Shown: piece by piece, positions 46,084 through 52,939 of the stretch | Position numbering within the stretch: position 1 is the stretch's first letter | How the letters are laid out: every line of letters begins with the position of its first letter | Source of the DNA: Thermostichus vulcanus str. 'Rupite' | GTDB taxonomy: Bacteria > Cyanobacteriota > Cyanobacteriia > Thermostichales > Thermostichaceae | Direction: 5' to 3' | Assembly (NCBI RefSeq): GCF_022848905.1 | Contig: NZ_JAFIRA010000024.1 | Span: forward strand, 1 to 52,939 | Length of the DNA stretch: 52,939 nucleotides | The notes under the pieces: model-generated | Database searches by the model: none | The model's input: the letters and a program-made list of their open reading frames with translations, nothing else | Told to the model about the DNA's origin: nothing | Made by a program: the position numbers and the translations under genes

Positions 46084-47904
46084 TCAACGACCGTGCTGGC
46101 GCGGAGCGCCATAGGCTGGCCCATCTTCCAGCAGCTCTTCCAAGGTTTCGATCCAGCTTTCCATCTCCTCCAGTGCCTGCAAAAATAGGTCGGGGTCCGC
46201 GATATCCACCTGCAGCATCAGGGCCGTTTCTTCCAAGGTCAGGGATCCTGGTGGACTGGCCAACCAACTCAAGTAACGAGGTAAGAACTCGCGCGGAGAA
46301 AGATGATAGCGTCGGTACCACGCCAAAGCCATCAAGCTGGAGAGGCTGGCTTGATAGGTGCTAAAGGGGCGTTGAAACAACTCCCGGATCCCGACCCAGT
46401 CAAACTGATGTTCTGGCAACAACTCCACGGCATCCCCACACAGCTCCTGGTAGAGCTTCAGCCACTCCTCATTCACCCAGTCTGAATAGGTTTCGCCATT
46501 CTCCAATTCCGGGATCCCCTGTCGATAGAGGAGCAACTCCAGTTGGGTGATCAGGCTCTGACAAAACACCGCCTGTAACTGAGCTTCCAAGCTATGGATC
46601 AATAGCGCACGAGCCAAAGCGGATTTTACCCCATTCCCCCGCTGCAGCTCCTCACGGGATCCCGCCCACCCACCCCGGCCCGAGTGCAGCAGATAATCCA
46701 GCACCAGCAACTGTAAAAACTCACGGTGAACTTGACTCAAAAGGGCTGGCGTAGCCTCAGCCTGAATATCCTCCAGTTCCGGCCAAACCACGGGATCCGC
46801 AGCCCGTAACTCCTGACTCACCTTGGCAATGCTTTCTAACAAGGGCTGGATCAGAACTTGGGGGGCTACAGATTCTGGTTCTGCCGGTATCGCAGGCTCA
46901 TCCGCAGCAGCTTCTCCAGAAAGCCAAGGCTTGGATTGAGTGGCACACTCGGGGCAAAACTCTTGCAAAGCGGCCAACACCAGAGCAGAGGCTTCCGTTG
47001 CCCTCAAGGTTAGGTCGGCCATATCTCCAGAGACTTCCCAAGGGGCTTGTAGATCGCAAATGCGGATGGAACGACCCATCTCCCGGCTTTTCAGGCGATA
47101 GTAGCGCTGGAACAGATCCACCCGATCGCGGATCCCTTCTATCAAGTGGTCGAAGACCGTCTGGGCAAGGCAGTGACGAGCCAGATACAGCTCAACGGGA
47201 GAATCATAACTTCGCCATTGGGCTTCCCAGAGGTGATCTCGAACCAGGGTGCTGAGAATAAAACCACAGAGCTCAGCATGGGCTTCCAAATGCTGGTGCA
47301 AGCGTTGGTAGGCCGCCAATCGGATCTCGGCACTGGGATGGGTTTGCAGGCGCTGCAATTCCGCAAGGGTATAGCTATGCTCCGCATCGGCCTTGAGGCT
47401 ATGGCGTTCCGGCACATGGAGGATGGTTTGCCACAACTGCCGCCAAGCAAAACGTCCCGTCAGGTGTTGTTGGTGCAGTAGGCGCTCCAAAGGCTCAGGG
47501 TGTTGGTGGCCCCGTTCCCAGAGCAGCCGGGCTAGAAACACGCGAAACGGCAACCCTGCTGGCTCGGAGCGATACGCGGCCAATCGGTCGGTGGGCAAAG
47601 CCTGCAATTCTAACGGGAAAAACAGCAGTGGATTTTGCAGAGCGATGCGCTGTTCCAGCCACTCCAGGACGCCTTGTGCATCCTGCCACACCCCAGAATC
47701 ACCAGGGATCCCTGGAAAGGCTGTCCACAAAGACGAAAGTTCCTCTAGGGCTGCTACCAACTCTGCCCCACTGAGCTGAGCCACCTGTCCCCAGTAGCGT
47801 TGGCGAAACGCTTGGATTTGCGCTTCTAGCGGGGTCGGTTCGGGATCCGGATCCGCCAGTCCCCCAGAGAGGGAAGAGGTCGGTTCAGAAGCAGGGGGTA
47901 CCAC
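46084..47904 (-). CDS. M3-peptidase (oligoendopeptidase F)-like protein lacking HExxH
   Basis: 606 residues from GTG 47904, GGAGG nine bases upstream within the last codons of the histidine kinase gene. Residues ~40-290 and ~381-585 follow the PepF/M3B helical pattern: ELQALP, a TPSAEIRLAAYQRLHQHLE-type region, DLFQRYYRLKSREMG; and later LVLDYLLHSG, GDAVELLPEHQFDWVGIREL and FQRPFSTYQASL. The zinc-binding HExxH with its flanks is absent; residues ~291-380 instead form an acidic/Pro stretch. The acidic residues of the ASTFNE-type motif read Gln here. It is probably a catalytically dead scaffold or binding protein. Its place between kinase and methylase is tight. Confidence 0.65.
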   Translation of the reverse strand: MVPPASEPTSSLSGGLADPDPEPTPLEAQIQAFRQRYWGQVAQLSGAELVAALEELSSLWTAFPGIPGDSGVWQDAQGVLEWLEQRIALQNPLLFFPLELQALPTDRLAAYRSEPAGLPFRVFLARLLWERGHQHPEPLERLLHQQHLTGRFAWRQLWQTILHVPERHSLKADAEHSYTLAELQRLQTHPSAEIRLAAYQRLHQHLEAHAELCGFILSTLVRDHLWEAQWRSYDSPVELYLARHCLAQTVFDHLIEGIRDRVDLFQRYYRLKSREMGRSIRICDLQAPWEVSGDMADLTLRATEASALVLAALQEFCPECATQSKPWLSGEAAADEPAIPAEPESVAPQVLIQPLLESIAKVSQELRAADPVVWPELEDIQAEATPALLSQVHREFLQLLVLDYLLHSGRGGWAGSREELQRGNGVKSALARALLIHSLEAQLQAVFCQSLITQLELLLYRQGIPELENGETYSDWVNEEWLKLYQELCGDAVELLPEHQFDWVGIRELFQRPFSTYQASLSSLMALAWYRRYHLSPREFLPRYLSWLASPPGSLTLEETALMLQVDIADPDLFLQALEEMESWIETLEELLEDGPAYGAPRQHGR

Positions 47905-47909
47905 CGGAA

Positions 47910-50900
47910 TCAGCCTCCACCGTTGGGGGAGTGCCCGATTGGGTATGTAGGGCGCCGTGATGTCTCTCTGCCCACTAAAGCTCGGATGGTACTGAGGAAC
48001 TCTTGATTGGAGGTACGGGCTTTCACCAGCGTAGCCTGGATCCCGTCCTCCAGGTTGTCGGGGCCAATATCTTGAGCAGAAAAGACCACGACAGGAGTCG
48101 TGCTGACCGAGCGCAACAACGGCAACAGTTCCAACCCTGAGCCATCCGGCAAGTACAAATCCAAAATCACCAATTGAAACTGTCGGGTCTGCAAAAGCTG
48201 GCGAGCTTCCTCTAGGGAATGGGCATGAGCCAATTCAGCAGTATTCTGCAAAATTTGCGCGACCACTTGCAAGATATCGGGATCATCCTCCACATGCAAA
48301 ATTTGGGGACGTGGTCGTTCATGTTGGCCTGCTGCCTGCTGTACCGCCGCCACCAGCTGCTCTTGGTCAATTGGTTTGTTTAACCAGGCGATCAGCTTGG
48401 CGGGGTACTCTGCCATCACCGAAAGAGCCTCAGACGTGGCTCTGTGGGCAGCCTTTCGGGCCGGCGGCAACTTGTTACAGGGCGAATCCGCCAGCGGGGC
48501 GGAGTCCTTGTTGACCTCGGAGGAGCATCTGAGCCACTCCGCCTGCCGCCGTTGCTCTGCTGTCGCCGACACCACCACAATCGGTAGGTTGCCCAACCCC
48601 TGCATTTGCCGCAGATCTTCCACCAGAGACAGGCCATCTTGATCCGGCAGGGAAAGATCCAAGGTCATGGCGGCATAGTGTCGCTCTTGCAAGCGAGATT
48701 TGGCCGCGGCAGCAGTAGGCGCAATATCGGTTTGGAACCCCCCCTGCTGCAAAATCAACTCCAACAACATGGCAATATCCGGGTCATCTTCGCAAATCAA
48801 AATGGCGGCCCCATCAGCAGGTTCTTCGGTTACAGGGGCAAGAAACGGTTGCCACTGGGGCAGGGTGAAGTAGAAAGTGGTGCCCTGCTGACCGGGTTCT
48901 CCTGTCTCTTGAATTGGATTGGACTGGAAACCAATCGTGCCACCAAACCGCTCCACGATTGCTTTGCTGATGCTCAAGCCCAAGCCCGTGCCCCCTTTCT
49001 GTCGCGTATCAGAAGAATCGGCCTGGGCAAACTTTTGGAAGATCCGAGAGCGAAACTCCTCCGGGATCCCTGGCCCCCGATCCCGCACATAAACCCGGAT
49101 CCCTTCCTGAACGTGTTCGGCCCAAACCCGCACGGTTTGACCGGGCGGAGAAAACTTGGCCGCATTGGAGAGCAAATTGTTCATCACCTGCATCAACCGA
49201 TTTGGATCCACATTCACCTGTATCGCCGTCAGCGGGATCCCGGTGGTAGAGAGCACTTCCGGTTCTAGCCGCAAGTCCACTGCAAATTGGGCGGCATAGG
49301 CACGGTTGGCCTCAATCGCCTGCTGCAACAGAGCCATCAGATCGACGGGGTGAATATCGAAATGCATTTTGCCGGACTCGATCTTCTCGATATCGAGAAT
49401 GTCGTTGATCAGCATCACCAGCCGTTCGCTGTTTTTGTAAGCAATGTCCACCAAAGACTGAACTTGGGGGGGGAGCTGCCCACTGACTCCACCGCTGATC
49501 AACCCCAAGGCACCGCGAATCGAGGTGAGGGGGGTGCGCAATTCATGGCTGACGGTCGAGACAAATTCGTTTTTCAACCGTTCGACTTTCTTCCGTTCGG
49601 TGATGTCGCGGTGGCTCCACACACACCCGGAAATCTGGGTAGGGTTGGCAGCCGTTTCCCCCAACTGGCGCGGCTTGCTATAACACTCAAACACCCGCCC
49701 ATCTTTAAGCTCCACCAGGTCATATCCCTCCTGTTGCAGGCGCAGATGGGAGCGGATACGGCGCAAAAACCGCAACGGCTGACGGGCGCGACGGGCCATA
49801 CGGCGCAGGCGTTGACTGGGGGAGAGTCGCATCAGTTCGGCATAAGTCAGGCCCCAGAGATCTAAAAAGCGCTGATTGTAGCTGAGCACCTGTCCTTTCA
49901 AATCGAAGGCGAGGATACCATCGGCGGTGGAATCCAGAGTGGCTTGCAGCAGCGAAAGGGATCGTTGCAATTCCTGTTCGGCCTTTTTGCGTTCGGTGAT
50001 GTCTTCAAATGTGCCTTCATAATAGAGAACTTGCCCGGCTTCATCTCGAACCACACGGGCATTTTCTCGCACGGTAATGCGGCTGCCATCGCGGCGAAAA
50101 TATTCGATTTCCAAACCGCGAATCTCCCCAGCACTTTCCAATTGGCGCTTGAAGTCGGCTCGGGAAAAGTCGGCTGGATAGTGACTTTCTTCCTCTAGGT
50201 TCCAGGCCATCATCTCCTCGTAGGAGCTGCAGTTCATCATGCGAATGATGGCAGGGTTGGCCAGGATGGTTTGGCCCTCCGGGGTGGTACGGTAGACGCC
50301 GATGGGGGTATTTTCAAACAACGACCGATAGCGAATTTCACTTTCTCGCAGGGCTTGTTCGACTTTCTTGCGCTCGGTGATGTCTTCGACAAAGCCTTCA
50401 TAGTAAAGAATCTGCCCCTGGGGATCCCGGACGGCGCGGGCATTCTCGGAGATCCAGATGATGCTGCCATCTTTGCGGTAAACCTGGGATTCGAAGCGAC
50501 CGATGCTGCCGACCGTTTCTAGCTGCTGCACAAAGGTTTGCCGCCGCTGGGGATCCACATACAAGCGATGTTCAATGTCGGTGAGCTCCCGGATTAATTC
50601 TTCCGGGCTGTCGTAGCCGTAGATGCGGGCCAGAGCTGGGTTGGCACTGAGGTAGTTGCCGGCAGGGGTGGTTTGAAAGATCCCTTCCAGGGCGTTTTCG
50701 TAGATGCTGCGATAGTTTTCTTCCGCTTGCCGCAGGGCTTCTTCTGCCTGTTTGCGCTGCATGATGGATCCCAGCTGAGCGGCGGCAGCCTTGACCAAAT
50801 TGACCAGGCGTTGCTCTTGGGGTCGGGCCCGCACCAAATAAAACACCAACACCGCCACCACTGCTTCGTCCGCCAGAATCGGTACGCCAAAACAGGCCCT

Positions 50901-52598
50901 CAGCCCCGCCTGCTGTGCCAGTTGCCCACGTCGAAATTGTGTACCAGAGAGCTGGGTGACATCTTCATGCCAAACCGAGCGACGATCCAACCACATTTGG
51001 CCGGGTAGTCCTTCTCCCAAGCGGAAACGATAGGCGGCACTGCCCCGATGAAACAACAGCAAGGTTTCGACTCGGTTGTACCAAGCGGCCCCCCGCACCA
51101 AGTACTCTCCCTGCGGGATCCAAGCCTCCCCCAAATCCCAACCCGTCAGTACGCACACCTGGCGCAACATCACCTGTAGAGCAGAGGGAAAATCAACCGC
51201 CTCGCTGATCGCTTGGGTCAGGCTTTGCAGCAGTTGCAGCTCTTGTTCCGCCCGTTTGCGCTCATGAATGTCTTGCACCATTGAGAAGGTGAACTGAGGC
51301 TTGCCGGTTGCATCTCGCACCAAAGACACCGTGATATCCACCCAGAGGGGATCCCCGCCTTTGCGGACATAGCGTTTTTCAATGCGAAAGGAATCCCGTT
51401 TGCCCTCCAACAACTCTTGATTGAGGGTGATATCTTTTTCGAGATCGTCCAGATGGGTGAAGTCCATGAAGGTGAGTTGATTCAGCTCCTCCGAGGTATA
51501 GCCCAACATGGAGACATACGCTTCGTTATGAGCAATCAGACGACCTTGAGTATCGGCAACTCCAATACCAATGGCCGCCTGCCGAAACATGACCCGAAAC
51601 AGGTTCTGACTTTCTTGCAAAGCAGTGGTGGTTTCCTGTCGTTCTGCCTCCCATTGCCGCTGACTGTGGGAAAGTCGAGACTCTGCCTGCTGCCGTTCTA
51701 GCGTCAAGGTTAAAGAGGTGGCGGCGGCTCGCAACAGATGAATCTCAGCCTCTGACCACCGATAGGGCTGTTCACAATGATCAAAGCCAATCAGGCCAAA
51801 AAATTGGTCTTCTACAAACAAGGGCAAAAGCAAGATGGAGAGGATCCCTTGCGGTTCGAGGTGGTGGCGTTCTGCTTCTCCCAGTTCACTGACCAATCCA
51901 GAGATCGGCTCGCCAGCGGCCAGCCTGGGTAGCCAATGGGGTGCAAAAGCATCGTAGGGCAGGTTTTGCAGCAGGGGATTGTCGATTTGGGGTGGGATCC
52001 CCGCTTGGCACCATTCGGCTTTTTGGCTAACCCGCAACTTATCGGGATTCTCCGGATCCCGGTGATTTTCAAAGACGTAAACACGGCTGGCTCCACAGGC
52101 TGTGGCCAAGGGTTCGAGCACCATGTTGTAGATCTGCTGGCGGCTGGTGCTTTTGAGATGGAGTAGTCGCTGTTGCACCTCCACTAGGGTGGCCAGATAC
52201 CGCTGCTGAGTGGAGGAGGCTGGTTCCGGCGGGATCCCGATGTCACCAGGAGAAGGGGAGGTGGAAATGGGGCGGGCAGAGCCGATCCAGACTTCTGCTT
52301 GGGGATCCCAAGATCCCTTCCAGTCGAGCGGTTGATAGGATCCCTGTCGGTGCCGAAAGCGAAGGGTTAGGGAGAGCAGCGTTTCTCCCTGGCGGTTTTT
52401 CTCTAGCCAAGATTGCCAGTTCAGTTGGTCGTCGGGATGCAGAAAATGAAGACAGGGCCGGCCCCTCAATTCAGACAGCTCATATCCCAAGCAAGACTGC
52501 CATGCAGCGCCCAGTTGTCCCAGACATCCATCGGATCCCAGCACGTAAAACAGCTCCGGTTCAATTGGGGATCCCGATGCAGAGGGGGACAAATCCAT
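47910..52598 (-). CDS. Giant hybrid sensor histidine kinase (PAS/GAF x7, HisKA, HATPase, two REC)
   Basis: 1562 residues from ATG 52598; a TTG six codons earlier is also possible. Order: PAS (~20-125), GAF (~145-310), PAS (~340-455), GAF (~460-625), PAS (~635-755), PAS (~765-880), PAS (~890-1005), HisKA with SHELRTPLTSIRGAL, HATPase (GTGLGLSISKAIVERFGG), then REC1 (DDPDIAM...LDLSLPDQDG) and REC2 (EDDPDILQ...LDLYLPDGSG). No membrane segment, so cytoplasmic. REC1 carries an in-frame insertion of 27 residues (48435-48515) near its end. The first GAF lacks the phytochrome Cys context. The M3-like and Dam genes follow in the same transcription unit. Confidence 0.9.
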   Translation of the reverse strand: MDLSPSASGSPIEPELFYVLGSDGCLGQLGAAWQSCLGYELSELRGRPCLHFLHPDDQLNWQSWLEKNRQGETLLSLTLRFRHRQGSYQPLDWKGSWDPQAEVWIGSARPISTSPSPGDIGIPPEPASSTQQRYLATLVEVQQRLLHLKSTSRQQIYNMVLEPLATACGASRVYVFENHRDPENPDKLRVSQKAEWCQAGIPPQIDNPLLQNLPYDAFAPHWLPRLAAGEPISGLVSELGEAERHHLEPQGILSILLLPLFVEDQFFGLIGFDHCEQPYRWSEAEIHLLRAAATSLTLTLERQQAESRLSHSQRQWEAERQETTTALQESQNLFRVMFRQAAIGIGVADTQGRLIAHNEAYVSMLGYTSEELNQLTFMDFTHLDDLEKDITLNQELLEGKRDSFRIEKRYVRKGGDPLWVDITVSLVRDATGKPQFTFSMVQDIHERKRAEQELQLLQSLTQAISEAVDFPSALQVMLRQVCVLTGWDLGEAWIPQGEYLVRGAAWYNRVETLLLFHRGSAAYRFRLGEGLPGQMWLDRRSVWHEDVTQLSGTQFRRGQLAQQAGLRACFGVPILADEAVVAVLVFYLVRARPQEQRLVNLVKAAAAQLGSIMQRKQAEEALRQAEENYRSIYENALEGIFQTTPAGNYLSANPALARIYGYDSPEELIRELTDIEHRLYVDPQRRQTFVQQLETVGSIGRFESQVYRKDGSIIWISENARAVRDPQGQILYYEGFVEDITERKKVEQALRESEIRYRSLFENTPIGVYRTTPEGQTILANPAIIRMMNCSSYEEMMAWNLEEESHYPADFSRADFKRQLESAGEIRGLEIEYFRRDGSRITVRENARVVRDEAGQVLYYEGTFEDITERKKAEQELQRSLSLLQATLDSTADGILAFDLKGQVLSYNQRFLDLWGLTYAELMRLSPSQRLRRMARRARQPLRFLRRIRSHLRLQQEGYDLVELKDGRVFECYSKPRQLGETAANPTQISGCVWSHRDITERKKVERLKNEFVSTVSHELRTPLTSIRGALGLISGGVSGQLPPQVQSLVDIAYKNSERLVMLINDILDIEKIESGKMHFDIHPVDLMALLQQAIEANRAYAAQFAVDLRLEPEVLSTTGIPLTAIQVNVDPNRLMQVMNNLLSNAAKFSPPGQTVRVWAEHVQEGIRVYVRDRGPGIPEEFRSRIFQKFAQADSSDTRQKGGTGLGLSISKAIVERFGGTIGFQSNPIQETGEPGQQGTTFYFTLPQWQPFLAPVTEEPADGAAILICEDDPDIAMLLELILQQGGFQTDIAPTAAAAKSRLQERHYAAMTLDLSLPDQDGLSLVEDLRQMQGLGNLPIVVVSATAEQRRQAEWLRCSSEVNKDSAPLADSPCNKLPPARKAAHRATSEALSVMAEYPAKLIAWLNKPIDQEQLVAAVQQAAGQHERPRPQILHVEDDPDILQVVAQILQNTAELAHAHSLEEARQLLQTRQFQLVILDLYLPDGSGLELLPLLRSVSTTPVVVFSAQDIGPDNLEDGIQATLVKARTSNQEFLSTIRALVGRETSRRPTYPIGHSPNGGG
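48435..48515 (-). other. 81-bp in-frame insertion in the REC1 domain
   Basis: Residues VNKDSAPLADSPCNKLPPAR and the next seven (KAAHRAT) interrupt REC1 just before its closing LNKPID segment. Removing them joins RCSSE to ALSVMAE, a normal REC end. The DNA contains a TCCGCC/GGCGGA stem and two AACAAG copies. It is probably a small inserted repeat element that keeps the frame. Confidence 0.5.
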
Positions 52599-52815
52599 GG
52601 GGGTCAGCAACCGCAAGACTTCTTATGATTGTGACACTCTCCTCCAAGGAATGCAGCTTGGAGGGCTTGGGCCAAGCGGTTCCCGCAAGCAAGAGGGAAT
52701 CCAGAAAGCTACTGTTCCTGTTCCCATGGTGCAGGTCGGTTGATGTCTCGCAGCAAAGCCAAGGGCTTCTACAGCCTGGATGATCTGATCCAGCAAACGG
52801 CTGGAGTGGAGTGCC

Positions 52816-52850
52816 TTGACACTCCCCCGGTTAGAAACCGGGGGATTCTC
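52816..52850 (-). mobile_element. Right end of an IS605/IS1341-type tnpB element
   Basis: On the minus strand, GAATCCCCC is followed by a hairpin (stem AACCGGGGG/CCCCCGGTT, 52824-52832 with 52836-52844, loop of 3) and GAGTGTCAAG. This is a typical subterminal hairpin and cut-site arrangement of single-strand-type tnpB transposons. It lies right after the putative tnpB stop. The element body is outside the window. Confidence 0.65.
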
Positions 52851-52854
52851 CCTT

Positions 52855-52938
52855 CTAGCCCCTTGCAACCTTAGACTGCAAGGTATTCATGGAGTTCAGG
52901 GGATTGCCAACTACCCCATCCCCTGAGCCGACCCTACC
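52855..52938 (-). CDS. C-terminus of a TnpB-like protein (partial, 5' end outside window)
   Basis: A minus-strand frame is open from the window edge to TAG at 52855-52857, giving 27 residues (GRVGSGDGVVGNPLNSMNTL and seven more). It has no recognisable catalytic motif, but its place directly before the tnpB-type right-end hairpin suits the extreme C-terminus of tnpB. The call rests on context. Confidence 0.4.
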   Translation of the reverse strand, partial: GRVGSGDGVVGNPLNSMNTLQSKVARG

Positions 52939-52939
52939 T

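Overview
The window is a chromosomal segment of a cyanobacterium. The sequence shows the chlorophyll-specific genes chlD (3' part) and chlG. It also shows a cyanobacterial-type ATP synthase operon with the duplicated b/b' stator subunits and a gamma subunit carrying the photosynthetic insertion. Several small families that I know only from cyanobacteria are present (TIGR02652, DUF3177, a Ycf37-like TPR protein). The palindrome GGGATCCC/GGATCC is scattered through almost every gene. I counted 12 GGATCC sites in the first 3.1 kb, and this motif appears to take the place of the usual cyanobacterial HIP1 octamer GCGATCGC. This habit and the gene content suggest the hot-spring Synechococcus/Thermostichus (JA-3-3Ab/JA-2-3B'a) lineage, but that is inference.

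Layout. 1-3.6 kb: end of chlD, a DUF2993 protein, a sensor histidine kinase and a Fur-family regulator with an apparently lost structural zinc site. 3.6-9.1 kb: lgt, a TPR gene remnant, rpmI-rplT followed by a periplasmic solute-binding protein, and a trpE-dioxygenase pair. 9.2-14.1 kb: a NUDIX hydrolase, a START-like protein, a quinone-oxidoreductase/TetR divergent pair, an alpha/beta hydrolase and ubiX. 14.1-18.5 kb: the rimP-nusA operon with a terminator-like hairpin in its leader, a TIGR02652 gene, a tyrosine recombinase and lspA. 18.6-24.3 kb: a GH38 alpha-mannosidase and secA. 24.6-30.7 kb: atpI-B-E-F'-F-H-A-G, all on the minus strand. 31-39.7 kb: DUF3177, a small conserved gene, gpmI, a TPR gene with dps, mnmE, an HdrB-like protein, a degenerate tnpB element and an MFS/GPH symporter. 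39.9-52.9 kb: a GGDEF-EAL protein, a small secreted protein, chlG, ridA, bolA, a solitary Dam-type methylase, an M3-peptidase-like protein without its zinc motif, a giant hybrid histidine kinase, and at the edge the right end of another IS605/IS1341-type tnpB element.

Most genes are housekeeping. The accessory signal lies in a pair of ~130-150 bp terminal-inverted-repeat elements (10.4 and 24.4 kb), one of which supplies the C-terminus of a neighbouring gene; two tnpB-type elements; and the tightly packed histidine kinase / pseudo-peptidase / Dam methylase cluster at 45-52.6 kb. The last is the best candidate here for an undescribed functional unit. I see no CRISPR array, rRNA or intact tRNA gene.
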